Assembly (NCBI RefSeq): GCF_009733795.1 | Contig: NZ_WNXX01000007.1 | Location: 62,001-126,000 of the forward strand | Origin: Actinotalea caeni | GTDB lineage: Bacteria; Actinomycetota; Actinomycetes; Actinomycetales; Beutenbergiaceae | Direction of reading: 5' to 3' | DNA length: 64,000 nt | In this document: piece after piece, positions 1-8,453 of the stretch | Numbering within the stretch: the first letter of the stretch is position 1 | How the letters are laid out: each line of letters opens with the position of its first letter | Translations under genes and position numbers: made by a program | The notes under the pieces: generated by a model | The model's database searches: none | What the model saw: the letters and a program-made list of their open reading frames with translations, nothing else | Told to the model about the DNA's origin: nothing

Positions 1-2
1 TC

Positions 3-380
3 CGGATCATGAACGAGATCGTCGCCGCCGACGCGCTCGACCCCTCCTCCGGCGTCAACTTCATGCTCGACCAGTGCCACAACATCGAGCCGAAGATCCA
101 GGCCCAGATCCGCTCGGTCATGAACGTCCAGGAGGCGACCGCCAAGGCGCTCCTGGTCGACCGGGAGGCGCTGGCCACCGCGCAGCGCGAGGGCGACGTG
201 CTCGGCGCCAACGCCGCGCTCATGGACGCCTACAACACCGACGTGCGCCCGCTGCTCGCCGAGATCCGCGAGAGCAAGGGGCTCGACGGCGACCCGGTCG
301 CCGCCTTCGTCGCCTCCGGCTACGCCGAGAAGGTCGCGCAGGAGCGGGTCGGCGGGACCCAGGCGGGCTGGGGCGCCTGA
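3..380 (+). CDS. rhaI: L-rhamnose isomerase, C-terminal part (5' end outside window)
   Basis: The reading frame is already open at the window edge, so only about the last 125 residues are visible and no start should be assigned here. The tail fits the C-terminus of RhaI-type L-rhamnose isomerase (segment DQCHNIEPKIQAQIRSV, then a helical tail), which converts L-rhamnose to L-rhamnulose in the cytosol using a divalent metal. The metal-binding residues must lie upstream. The assignment is strengthened by the next two genes, which encode the remaining two steps of rhamnose catabolism in order and on the same strand. The gap to the aldolase gene is 58 bp with no terminator hairpin, so one operon is likely. 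Confidence 0.88.
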   Translation, partial: RIMNEIVAADALDPSSGVNFMLDQCHNIEPKIQAQIRSVMNVQEATAKALLVDREALATAQREGDVLGANAALMDAYNTDVRPLLAEIRESKGLDGDPVAAFVASGYAEKVAQERVGGTQAGWGA

Positions 381-438
381 GGCGACCCGCCGCCGTCGGG
401 CGGACGCACACCATCACCACGACAGCACAGGAAGACCG

Positions 439-2475
439 ATGACGAACCAGGCAGCAGCCGAGCTGATCGCGCGTTCCAACGCGCTCGGCGCCGACCCGCG
501 CAACACCAACTACGCCGGCGGCAACACCTCCGCCAAGGGCGCCGACACCGACCCGGTCACCGGCGAGCCCGTCGAGCTGCTGTGGGTCAAGGGCTCGGGC
601 GGCGACCTCGGCACGCTGACCGAGGCGGGGCTGGCGGTGCTGCGGCTGGACCGGATGCGCTCGCTCGTCGACGTCTACCCGGGCGTCGAGCGCGAGGACG
701 AGATGGTGGCCGCGTTCGACTACTGCCTGCACGGCAAGGGCGGTGCGGCGCCGTCGATCGACACCGCGATGCACGGCCTGGTCGACGCCGCGCACGTCGA
801 CCACCTGCACCCCGACTCCGGCATCGCGATCGCGACCGCCGTCGACGGCGAGGAGCTCACCCGCACGATCTTCGGCGACAAGGTCGTGTGGGTGCCGTGG
901 CGCCGCCCGGGCTTCCAGCTCGGCCTCGACATCGCCGCGATCAAGGAGGCCAACCCGCACGCGATCGGCTGCATCCTCGGCGGGCACGGCATCACCGCGT
1001 GGGGCGACACCTCGGCCCAGTGCCAGAAGAACTCGCTGTGGATCATCCGGACCGCGGAGAAGTACATCAAGGCCCACAGCAAGAAGAACCCGTTCGGCGC
1101 CCGTGTCAAGAAGTACGAGCCGCTGCCGAGGGCCAGGCGCCGCGCCCGCGCCGCGGAGCTCGCGCCGCTGCTGCGCGGCGTGGCCTCCCACGACCGGCCG
1201 ATGGTGGGGCACTTCACCGACGACAAGGTCGTGCTCGACTTCCTCGCGTCCCGCAACCACCCGCGGCTGGCCGAGCTCGGCACCAGCTGCCCCGACCACT
1301 TCCTGCGCACCAAGGTCAAGCCGATGGTGCTCGACCTCGCGCCGGACGCGCCGTGGGAGAAGGTCGTGGCCCGCGTCGAGGAGCTGCACGAGGCCTACCG
1401 CGCCGACTACGCCGCCTACTACGAGCGGCACGCCACCCCGGACAGCCCGCCCATGCGCGGCGCCGATCCGCTGATCATCCTCGTGCCGGGCGTCGGGATG
1501 TTCTCCTACGGCAAGGACAAGCAGACCGCGCGCGTGGCGGGCGAGTTCTACATCAACGCGATCAACGTGATGCGCGGCGCCGAGGGCCTGAGCACCTACG
1601 CGCCGATCGAGGAGAGCGAGAAGTTCCGCATCGAGTACTGGGCGCTGGAGGAGGCGAAGCTGCAGCGCATGCCGAAGCCGAAGCCGCTCGCCACCCGCGT
1701 CGCGCTCGTCACCGGCGCCGGCTCCGGGATCGGCAAGGCGATCGCCGAGCGGTTCGTCGCCGAGGGCGCGTGCGTCGTCGTCGCCGACCTCGACGAGGAG
1801 AAGGCGCAGGCCGTGGCGACCGAGCTCGGCGGCCCGGACAAGGCCGTCGCGGTGCGCGCCGACGTCACGAGCGAGGACGACGTCAAGGCGATGATCGCGG
1901 CCGCGAACCTCGCGTTCGGCGGCGTCGACCTCGTCGTCAACAACGCCGGGCTGTCGATCAGCAAGCCCCTGCTGGAGACCGAGGTCGCCGACTGGGACCT
2001 GCAGCACGACGTGATGGCGCGCGGCTCCTTCCTCGTCTCCCGCGAGGCGGCGCGCGCGATGATCGCCCAGAAGCTCGGCGGCGACATCATCTACATCAGC
2101 TCGAAGAACTCGATCTTCGCGGGTCCGAACAACATCGCCTACTCCGCGACCAAGGCCGACCAGGCGCACCAGGTGCGGCTGCTGGCCGCCGAGCTCGGCG
2201 GCCACGGCATCCGGGTCAACGGCATCAACCCCGACGGCGTCGTCCGCGGCTCCGGCATCTTCGCCGGCGGCTGGGGTGCCCAGCGGGCGGCCGTCTACGG
2301 CGTGCCGGAGTCCGAGCTCGGCGCGTACTACGCGCAGCGCACCCTCCTCAAGAAGGAGGTGCTGCCCGAGCACGTGGCCGCCGCCGCGTTCGCGCTCGCG
2401 GCCGGTGACCTGTCGCAGACGACCGGCCTGCACATCCCGGTGGACTCCGGGGTGGCGGCCGCGTTCCTGCGCTGA
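439..2475 (+). CDS. rhaD: Bifunctional rhamnulose-1-phosphate aldolase / alcohol (lactaldehyde) dehydrogenase
   Basis: This 678-residue protein fuses two enzymes. Residues of about 20-370 form a class II (zinc) aldolase domain with a histidine cluster at H119, H122 and H124. From about residue 420 there is a short-chain dehydrogenase with the TGAGSGIG nucleotide-binding motif and the YSATK catalytic tetrad segment at Tyr568. The fusion is the known RhaD/RhaE-type protein of actinobacteria and Bacillus: it cleaves L-rhamnulose-1-phosphate to DHAP and L-lactaldehyde, and the dehydrogenase half processes the lactaldehyde. It starts at ATG 439 after a GGAAG-type Shine-Dalgarno and ends 2 bp before rhaB. 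No key residue appears to be missing. The family call is strong; the redox direction of the second domain is known only from the family. Confidence 0.93.
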   Translation: MTNQAAAELIARSNALGADPRNTNYAGGNTSAKGADTDPVTGEPVELLWVKGSGGDLGTLTEAGLAVLRLDRMRSLVDVYPGVEREDEMVAAFDYCLHGKGGAAPSIDTAMHGLVDAAHVDHLHPDSGIAIATAVDGEELTRTIFGDKVVWVPWRRPGFQLGLDIAAIKEANPHAIGCILGGHGITAWGDTSAQCQKNSLWIIRTAEKYIKAHSKKNPFGARVKKYEPLPRARRRARAAELAPLLRGVASHDRPMVGHFTDDKVVLDFLASRNHPRLAELGTSCPDHFLRTKVKPMVLDLAPDAPWEKVVARVEELHEAYRADYAAYYERHATPDSPPMRGADPLIILVPGVGMFSYGKDKQTARVAGEFYINAINVMRGAEGLSTYAPIEESEKFRIEYWALEEAKLQRMPKPKPLATRVALVTGAGSGIGKAIAERFVAEGACVVVADLDEEKAQAVATELGGPDKAVAVRADVTSEDDVKAMIAAANLAFGGVDLVVNNAGLSISKPLLETEVADWDLQHDVMARGSFLVSREAARAMIAQKLGGDIIYISSKNSIFAGPNNIAYSATKADQAHQVRLLAAELGGHGIRVNGINPDGVVRGSGIFAGGWGAQRAAVYGVPESELGAYYAQRTLLKKEVLPEHVAAAAFALAAGDLSQTTGLHIPVDSGVAAAFLR

Positions 2476-2477
2476 CG

Positions 2478-4001
2478 ATGGCGACCGAGCCCGCAGCGGT
2501 CGCGGCGTTCGCGGCCGTCGACCTCGGTGCGTCCAGCGGCCGGGTGATCCGGGGCGAGGTGCGCCGCGCCGACGGCGACGACGGCCCGGTCGTGACGCTC
2601 GCCGAGGTCGCCCGGTTCCCGAACGGGGCCGTGCCCGACGCCGACGGCACCCTGCGCTGGGACCTCACCGCGCTGCTCGACGCGATCCTCGACGGCCTCC
2701 GGGCCGCGGGCGAGGCGGGGCCGCTGACGGCGATCGGCGTCGACACGTGGGCGGTCGACTACGGCCTGCTCGACGCGGACGGCGCGCTGCTCGCCGAGCC
2801 GGTCGCGTACCGCGACGGGCGCACCGAGGCGGCGGTGCCGCGCGTGCACGCCCGGGTCCCGGCGGCGGAGCTCTACCGGGTCACCGGCATGCAGCACCTG
2901 CCGTTCAACACCGTGTTCCAGCTCGAGGCCGAGCGCTCCGGGCCGCTGTGGGGCCGCGCGCAGACCCTGCTGCTCATGCCCGACCTCGTCGCCCACCGGC
3001 TCACCGGTGCGCGCGTCGCGGAGCTCACCAACGCCTCGACGACCGCCCTGCTCGACGTCGGTACCGGGGAGTGGTCCGACGAGCTCCTCGAGCGGCTGGG
3101 GATCCCACGGTCGCTGCTGCCCGACGTCGTGCCGCCCGGCACCGTGATCGGGACGCTCACGCCCGAGGTCGCGGGGCGCACCGGGCTGGGGGAGGTGCCG
3201 GTGGTCGCGGTCGGCTCGCACGACACGGCCTCCGCCGTCGTCGGGGTGCCCGCGCGCCGACCCGACTTCGCCTACGTCTCCTGCGGGACGTGGTCGCTCG
3301 TGGGTGTCGAGCTCGACGAGCCGATCCGCACCGAGGCGAGCCGCGCGAAGAACTTCACCAACGAGCTGGGCGTCGACGGCACGGTCCGTTACCTGCGCAA
3401 CGTCATGGGGCTGTGGCTGCTGCAGGAGTCCCAGCGGGTGTGGCAGGAGCGCGGCGAGACCCACGACCTGGCGACGCTGCTCGCCGAGGCCGCGCGGGTA
3501 CCGGCGTGGCGCACGGTCGTCGACGTCGACCACGCGGACTTCCTGCCGCCCGGGGACATGCCGGCGCGGCTCGCCGCGCACGCGCGGGCCAGCGGGCAGC
3601 CGGTGCCGGGCACGCCCGCCGAGGTGACGCGCTGCATCCTCGACTCCCTCGCCGTGGCCTACCGGCGGGCGGTGCGCGACGCCGTCGAGCTCTCCGGCCG
3701 CGAGGTGGGGGTCGTGCACGTCGTCGGCGGCGGCGCGCGCAACGCGCTGCTCATGCAGCAGACCGCCGACGCGACCGGGCTGCCGGTGGTCGCCGGCCCC
3801 GAGGAGTCGACGGCGCTGGGCAACGTGCTCGTGCAGGCGCGCGCGCTCGGCGTGCTCGACGGCGGTCTCGCCGAGCTGCGCGAGGTCGCCGCCCGTGGGG
3901 TGCGGCTGCGCACGTACGAGCCGGCCACCGACGAGGCGGCGCTGCAGGGCTGGCGCGAGGCCGAGCAGCGGGTGCTGCGGAGCCTGCCGACGCACGCCTG
4001 A
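2478..4001 (+). CDS. rhaB: Rhamnulokinase
   Basis: A 507-residue FGGY-family sugar kinase. The N-terminal phosphate-binding segment VDLGASSGRV is at residues 14-23, and the ATP-side motif VHVVGGGARN lies in the C-terminal half, typical of rhamnulokinases. The segment CGTWSLVGVELDEPI and the NFTNELG segment also match RhaB rather than XylB or glycerol kinase. It phosphorylates L-rhamnulose for the preceding aldolase. It begins 2 bp after the rhaD stop, so the two are probably translationally coupled. It is the last gene of the operon; the following 491 bp are non-coding. Confidence 0.92.
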   Translation: MATEPAAVAAFAAVDLGASSGRVIRGEVRRADGDDGPVVTLAEVARFPNGAVPDADGTLRWDLTALLDAILDGLRAAGEAGPLTAIGVDTWAVDYGLLDADGALLAEPVAYRDGRTEAAVPRVHARVPAAELYRVTGMQHLPFNTVFQLEAERSGPLWGRAQTLLLMPDLVAHRLTGARVAELTNASTTALLDVGTGEWSDELLERLGIPRSLLPDVVPPGTVIGTLTPEVAGRTGLGEVPVVAVGSHDTASAVVGVPARRPDFAYVSCGTWSLVGVELDEPIRTEASRAKNFTNELGVDGTVRYLRNVMGLWLLQESQRVWQERGETHDLATLLAEAARVPAWRTVVDVDHADFLPPGDMPARLAAHARASGQPVPGTPAEVTRCILDSLAVAYRRAVRDAVELSGREVGVVHVVGGGARNALLMQQTADATGLPVVAGPEESTALGNVLVQARALGVLDGGLAELREVAARGVRLRTYEPATDEAALQGWREAEQRVLRSLPTHA

Positions 4002-4016
4002 CCGACCCGCCCGCCG

Positions 4017-4206
4017 CCACTTTCACCGCACTTTGGAACACGGCCCACTTTCACCGCACTGTGCAACACCGCGCGGATTGACCGCACTGTGCAACACGCC
4101 CCCTCACCGCACTGCGGGACAGGGCCCACCGTCGGCTCACCTGGAACGGCCCACCGTCACCAGCACTGTGGATCGGCCACCCGCACGGCGCTGCGGAGCA
4201 CGGCGC
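4017..4206. repeat. Degenerate tandem repeat, about 28-bp period
   Basis: The core ACCGCACT recurs at 4025, 4053, 4081 and 4106 (spacings 28, 28 and 25 bp), usually preceded by CACTTTC or a relic of it and followed by TTTGGAACACGG or GTGCAACAC. At least two or three further units, increasingly decayed, follow to about 4206. The array begins 15 bp after the rhaB stop codon. This stretch has no plausible coding sequence. The unit resembles the TTTCAACCCACTT repeats at 16483 and 60459, but homology is not certain. Confidence 0.7.
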
Positions 4207-4336
4207 GGCGCAGGGCCTCGGGTCACCGCATCGGTGTCGCCGCGCAGCTGCTCGTCACGCCGCTCGCCGAGCTGCCGCCGGCACCGGCGAGGCCGCGGTG
4301 GGGTCCGGTCGGGGCGGCGACCGACCCGTGAGGCAA

Positions 4337-4348
4337 TGAGTCGATTCA
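4337..4348. promoter_or_regulatory. LacI-type operator 1 upstream of ABC transporter
   Basis: TGAGTCGATTCA is one mismatch from the perfect palindrome TGAATCGATTCA with the central CG typical of LacI-family sites. It lies 156 bp before the SBP start and 57 bp (centre to centre) from a second copy. The cognate regulator is not evident in the window. Confidence 0.55.
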
Positions 4349-4393
4349 TAACGATCTGGCAACGCTGCGCGCCGCACGGTCCGCGGCGGGTAT

Positions 4394-4405
4394 TGTATCG
4401 ATTCA
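4394..4405. promoter_or_regulatory. LacI-type operator 2 upstream of ABC transporter
   Basis: TGTATCGATTCA is again one mismatch from TGAATCGATTCA, and it overlaps a TATTGT hexamer that could be the -10 box, a position suited to repression. Two sites about 57 bp apart would allow cooperative binding or looping. Confidence 0.55.
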
Positions 4406-4492
4406 TCCACGAGGCCGGCGCTGACAGCCGCTCGTCGGTACCGAGTCCTGGACCGCCGTCCCCGACGTCCCGAGCAGAGAGGCTCCCAGCCC

Positions 4493-5800
4493 ATGAAGCG
4501 CACGACCCTTGCCCTGGCCGCCGCGGGCGCCGCCGCGGCCCTGACCCTGTCCGCGTGCGGTGGCGGTGGTGACACCCCCGGCTCCGACAGCACCGGCGGC
4601 ACCGTCGACCCCGACGAGGAGATCACCCTCACGATGACGTGGTGGGGCAACGACGACCGCGCCGCCCGCTACACCGAGGCCCTCGAGCTCTTCAACGAGG
4701 AGTACCCGAACATCACCGTCCAGCCCACGTTCTCGACGTGGGACGACTACTGGACCGCGCGGGCGACCGAGGCCGCGGGCAACTCGCTCCCCGACGTCAT
4801 GCAGACCGACCTCGCCTACCTGAGCCAGTTCGGCAACCGCAACCAGTTCCTCGACCTCACCCCGTTCGTCGACAACGGCATCGACGTCTCCGGGATGTCG
4901 GACTCGCTGCTCGCCTCCGGACAGGTCGGGGACGCGCTCGTCGGGATCCCGCAGTCGACCAACACGCTCGCGCTCTTCTACAACCCGGCCACGCTGGAGT
5001 CCCTCGGCGTCGACGCCCCGGACGCCGAGCAGACCTGGGCCGACTTCGTCGACTGGAGCGTCGCCGCCGCCGAGGCCGGCGCCTCGCTCGACCCGCAGCT
5101 GTACGGCACCGGCGACTTCACCGGCGTGTTCTGGCTGTTCGTCCAGCACCTGGTGCAGGAGGGCATCGAGGTCTTCGACGCCGACGGCCAGGTCGCCTTC
5201 AGCGAGCAGGACGTCGTCGACTGGCTGCAGCTCGTGGCGCCGCTGCGCGACAACGACCTGTTCATGGCGCCCGAGGCCGTCGCCCAGCTCGAGCCGCTCG
5301 GGGGGTTCACCGCGAACCTGTTCGCGACCGAGTTCTCCTGGGACAACTTCCTCGCCGGCTACCTCGCCGACTCCGGCGCCGAGAGCCTCGAGATGCTCCC
5401 GCTCCCGGTGGGCTCCACCGGTGAGCACGCGCAGTTCTTCAAGCCCTCGATGCTGCTGTCCGCCTCGGCGAACACCCAGCACCCGGAGGCCGCGGCCGCG
5501 CTGATCGACTTCCTCACCAACGACCCGGAGGTCGGCGCGATCTTCGGCACCTCCCGGGGCGTCCCGTCGTCGGAGTCCGCACGCTCGCAGCTGTCGGCCG
5601 AGGGGGCCGACGCTCAGGTGATCGCGTTCGAGGAGGAGTGGGCCGACGTCATCACCGAGTCGACCCCGGTGCTGCCCGAGGGCTACGGCTCGATCGAGGC
5701 CGAGTGGCTGCGGCTGGCGAGCGAGCTCGCCTACGGCAACATCACGGTCGAGGAGTTCGCCTCGCAGTGGATGTCCGCCGCTCAGTCGACGCTCTCCTGA
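4493..5800 (+). CDS. CUT1-type ABC transporter substrate-binding lipoprotein
   Basis: This 435-residue extracytoplasmic sugar-binding protein (SBP family 1) has a lipoprotein signal peptide with lipobox LSAC (Cys22) followed by a Gly/Ser/Asp linker. The mature part opens with the typical core strand ITLTMTWWGNDDRAARY. It delivers a sugar to the two permeases that follow. The position between the rhamnose catabolic genes and rhaM suggests L-rhamnose or a rhamnosyl oligosaccharide, but the sequence alone does not fix the ligand. Two LacI-type operators precede it. A stable hairpin separates it from the permease genes, which commonly raises SBP expression relative to the permeases. Confidence 0.9.
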   Translation: MKRTTLALAAAGAAAALTLSACGGGGDTPGSDSTGGTVDPDEEITLTMTWWGNDDRAARYTEALELFNEEYPNITVQPTFSTWDDYWTARATEAAGNSLPDVMQTDLAYLSQFGNRNQFLDLTPFVDNGIDVSGMSDSLLASGQVGDALVGIPQSTNTLALFYNPATLESLGVDAPDAEQTWADFVDWSVAAAEAGASLDPQLYGTGDFTGVFWLFVQHLVQEGIEVFDADGQVAFSEQDVVDWLQLVAPLRDNDLFMAPEAVAQLEPLGGFTANLFATEFSWDNFLAGYLADSGAESLEMLPLPVGSTGEHAQFFKPSMLLSASANTQHPEAAAALIDFLTNDPEVGAIFGTSRGVPSSESARSQLSAEGADAQVIAFEEEWADVITESTPVLPEGYGSIEAEWLRLASELAYGNITVEEFASQWMSAAQSTLS

Positions 5801-5817
5801 GCCGATCTCATCCGCGA

Positions 5818-5847
5818 CCCCTGCCCGGCGACCCCGCCGGGCAGGGG
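5818..5847 (+). terminator. Intercistronic hairpin between SBP and permease genes
   Basis: A perfect 13-bp stem (left arm 5818-5830, right arm 5835-5847) with a 4-nt loop lies 18 bp after the SBP stop. There is no T-run, so it is more likely an mRNA-stabilising or partial-termination element than a full terminator. The second transporter operon has the same arrangement at 13026. Confidence 0.7.
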
Positions 5848-5880
5848 CGCTCTGCCCCCGATGACCGACCGGAGCACCCC

Positions 5881-6819
5881 GTGACCACCACGCACCCTCC
5901 GGCGACGCTCACCGCGCCGCGCCCGTCCCAGCGACGGGCGCGGATGCGGGAGACGATCGCCGGCTACGCCTTCCTGCTGCCGTGGCTGCTCGGCTTCTTC
6001 CTGCTCACCTTCGGGCCGATGGTGGCCTCGCTGTACCTGTCGTTCACCGACTACGACCTCTTCGAGGCGAACTGGGTGGGGCTGGACAACTACACCGGGC
6101 TGTTCTCCGACCCGCGGTACCTGAAGTCGGTCCAGGTCACCGTCACGTACGTGCTCATCAGCACGCCCGTCAAGCTCGTGGCGGCGCTGCTGGTCGCGAT
6201 GCTGCTCAACGCCAGGCGCCGCGGGCTCGGCTTCTACCGCTCGGCCTTCTACGCGCCGTCGCTGGTCGCCGCGAGCATCTCGATCGCCATCGTCTGGAAG
6301 GCGATGTTCGTCGACGACGCCGCCGTCGACAGCTTCCTGCAGATCTTCGGCATCGACACCGGCGGCTGGGTCGGCAACCAGGACCTCACGATGCCGATGT
6401 TCGTGCTGCTGGCGCTGTGGAGCTTCGGCGGTCCCATGGTCATCTTCCTCGCCGGCCTCAAGCAGGTGCCGACCGAGCTCTACGAGGCGGCGGAGATGGA
6501 CGGCGCGGGCGCGTTCCGCCGGTTCCTCACGATCACGGTGCCGATGATGAGCCCGGTCATCTTCTTCAACCTGCTGATGGAGACGATCGGCGCCTTCCAG
6601 GTGTTCGGCTCGGCGTTCATCATCTCCGGCGGCACCGGCGCCCCGGCCGACTCCGCGCTGTTCTACACGCTGTACCTCTACATCCGCGGCTTCACCGACT
6701 TCCGGATGGGCTACGCCTCGGCGATGGCCTGGGTGCTCGTGGTCGTGGTCGGCGTCATCACCGTGCTGCTGTTCAAGACCTCCAAGGGCTGGGTCCACTA
6801 CCAGGGAGACTCCCGATGA
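5881..6819 (+). CDS. CUT1 sugar ABC transporter permease (MalF-like)
   Basis: A 312-residue integral membrane protein with about six hydrophobic segments and the inner-membrane signature loop YEAAEMDGAGAFRRF...LP, which contacts the ATPase. GTG 5881 is chosen because it is preceded by GGAG 8 bp upstream and leaves a normal short cytoplasmic N-terminus; a longer open frame upstream runs through the hairpin and the SBP gene and is not coding. The stop overlaps the next start (ATGA). No ATPase gene is present, so a shared MsmK-type ATPase elsewhere is inferred. Confidence 0.9.
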   Translation: MTTTHPPATLTAPRPSQRRARMRETIAGYAFLLPWLLGFFLLTFGPMVASLYLSFTDYDLFEANWVGLDNYTGLFSDPRYLKSVQVTVTYVLISTPVKLVAALLVAMLLNARRRGLGFYRSAFYAPSLVAASISIAIVWKAMFVDDAAVDSFLQIFGIDTGGWVGNQDLTMPMFVLLALWSFGGPMVIFLAGLKQVPTELYEAAEMDGAGAFRRFLTITVPMMSPVIFFNLLMETIGAFQVFGSAFIISGGTGAPADSALFYTLYLYIRGFTDFRMGYASAMAWVLVVVVGVITVLLFKTSKGWVHYQGDSR

Positions 6820-7739
6820 CGACGACGCTCACCGACGCGACGCCGCCCACGTCGTCGCCGGTCACCCAGGAGGACAGCGACCGGCTCCGCCAGCAGGCCC
6901 AGGGCCGCTCGCGGCTGGGCAGCGTGGCCTACCACGCGTTCATGGTCGTCGTCAGCCTCGTCGTGCTGTACCCGGCGATCTGGATGGTGTTCAGCTCCAC
7001 GAAGCCGCACGCCGAGATCCTCGGCAGCGTCAGCCCGTTCTCGCCCAACGCCTCCTTCGACAACTACCTCACCGCCCTGCAGGGCATCGGCGGCGTCTCG
7101 TTCTGGACGTTCGTGTGGAACTCGACGTTCGTCGCGGTGGTCTCGGTGGTCGCGACGGTCGCGTCGTCGGCCGTGACGGCGTACGCGTTCGCCCGGATCG
7201 ACTTCCGCGGGCGAGGGCTGTGGTTCGCGGTGATGCTCGGCACGCTGCTGCTGCCGTTCCACGTGACGATGATCCCGCAGTACATCCTGTTCCAGCGGCT
7301 GGGCCTCATCAACACCTTCACCGCGCTGCTCATCGGCAACTTCCTGGCGACGTCGGCCTTCCACGTCTTCCTCATCGTGCAGTTCCTGCGCGGGCTGCCG
7401 CGCGAGCTCGACGAGGCCGCACGCATCGACGGCGCGGGTCACCTGCGCGTGTTCACCTCGATCATCCTGCCGCTGCTGCGGCCGGCGCTGATCACGGTCG
7501 CGATCTTCGTGTTCATCAGCACCTGGAACGAGTTCATGGGGCCGCTGCTGTACCTCAAGCGCCCGGACCTGTACACGCTGCCGATCGCGCTGCGGCTGTT
7601 CGTCGACCAGACGACGACCTCCGACTACGGCGCGCAGGTCGCGATGGCGGTGCTCGCGCTGATCCCGGTCGCGATCTTCTTCTTCGTCTTCCAGCGCTAC
7701 CTCATCGACGGCGTCGCCACCCAGGGGCTCAAGGGGTGA
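6816..7739 (+). CDS. CUT1 sugar ABC transporter permease (MalG-like)
   Basis: A 307-residue permease with about six transmembrane segments and the EAA loop DEAARIDGAGHLRVF...LP. The C-terminus, ending in a short charged tail (QGLKG), is typical of MalG-type subunits. The ATGA overlap with the previous gene indicates translational coupling. It forms the heterodimeric channel with the preceding permease. Confidence 0.9.
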   Translation: MTTTLTDATPPTSSPVTQEDSDRLRQQAQGRSRLGSVAYHAFMVVVSLVVLYPAIWMVFSSTKPHAEILGSVSPFSPNASFDNYLTALQGIGGVSFWTFVWNSTFVAVVSVVATVASSAVTAYAFARIDFRGRGLWFAVMLGTLLLPFHVTMIPQYILFQRLGLINTFTALLIGNFLATSAFHVFLIVQFLRGLPRELDEAARIDGAGHLRVFTSIILPLLRPALITVAIFVFISTWNEFMGPLLYLKRPDLYTLPIALRLFVDQTTTSDYGAQVAMAVLALIPVAIFFFVFQRYLIDGVATQGLKG

Positions 7740-8359
7740 CGGTGACCGAGCGGGACCGGTCGACCGGGCCGGCGGGGCTGCCCCGCCGGGACCGGCCGCC
7801 GGGCTTCACGCTGTTCGCGGAGATGCTGCTGGTCGGCGCGATCGTGACCGTGCTGTCGTTGCCGGTCGTCACGTTCCTCGCCGCGCTCGCGGCCGGTGCC
7901 GGCCACCTGCGTCGCCACGCCGCGCTGACCGGTGACCCGCTGTCGCGGCTGCTCGCGGAGTTCCGCGAGAACCTGCGCGGCGTGTGGGGCTACGGCGTGG
8001 CGCTGCCGCTGCTGCTGGGGGTGCTCGCGTTCAACGTGCTGCTGCTGGCCACCACGCCGCTGCCCGGCGGTGCGGTCGTCCGCTGGGTCAGCATCGGGCT
8101 CGGCGTCGCGGTCTGCGTCGTCGCGCTCCGGGCGGTCGGGCGGCGCGCGCGGGACCGCGCGACGACGTGGCGCGAGGCGGTGCGCGGCGCGGGTGCCGAG
8201 GCGCGTGGGGACCTCGGCGGCAGCGTGCTGCTCGCCGTCGCGACCGGGCTGTGCGCGCTGCTGGTCTGGATGCTGCCGATCCTCCTGGTGGTCGTGCCGG
8301 GCATGCTCACGCTGGCCGTGGTCGCCGTCGAGAACCGCCGCGCGGGGCGCACCGGCTGA
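7736..8359 (+). CDS. YesL-like (DUF624-type) small membrane protein
   Basis: About 207 residues with four to five hydrophobic segments (near residues 30-55, 95-115, 120-140 and 175-200 of the GTG 7736 start). It resembles the YesL/DUF624 proteins often encoded at the end of CUT1 sugar-transporter operons in Gram-positive bacteria. Their function is unknown; a role in transporter assembly or sensing has been guessed. The chosen GTG overlaps the permease stop (GTGA); a second GTG at 7742 is equally possible. The family assignment rests on length, topology and context rather than a diagnostic motif. Confidence 0.6.
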   Translation: MTVTERDRSTGPAGLPRRDRPPGFTLFAEMLLVGAIVTVLSLPVVTFLAALAAGAGHLRRHAALTGDPLSRLLAEFRENLRGVWGYGVALPLLLGVLAFNVLLLATTPLPGGAVVRWVSIGLGVAVCVVALRAVGRRARDRATTWREAVRGAGAEARGDLGGSVLLAVATGLCALLVWMLPILLVVVPGMLTLAVVAVENRRAGRTG

Positions 8360-8381
8360 GCCGGCGCAACTGGCGGCAAGA

Positions 8382-8401
8382 GCGCGACTCCTGGGTCGCG
8401 C
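8382..8401. terminator. Short hairpin between membrane protein and oxidoreductase genes
   Basis: The sequence GCGCGAC, a 6-nt loop and GTCGCGC form a perfect 7-bp GC stem in the 94-bp gap. There is no T-run. It may attenuate read-through into the oxidoreductase gene or be incidental in such GC-rich DNA. Confidence 0.35.
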
Positions 8402-8453
8402 GCGGGGCAGGCTCTGTCCCAGTCGTTCATGCACGTCGAGAGGACACAGTCAG

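Larger units (their letters stand above)
4002..4492. other. 491-bp intergenic region between rhaB and the ABC transporter
   Basis: No gene is supported here. The first 200 bp are the degenerate tandem repeat. The middle (about 4207-4330) is GC-rich with nothing recognisable. The last 160 bp are distinctly more AT-rich around two LacI-type operators and hold the promoter of the transporter operon; TATTGT at 4391 is a possible -10 overlapping the second operator. Confidence 0.6.

Noticed and set aside
220-2433. 737-residue open frame antisense to rhaD
   Set aside because: It is an Arg/Asp/Val-rich shadow of a very GC-rich gene with no domain, and the sense strand encodes a complete bifunctional enzyme.
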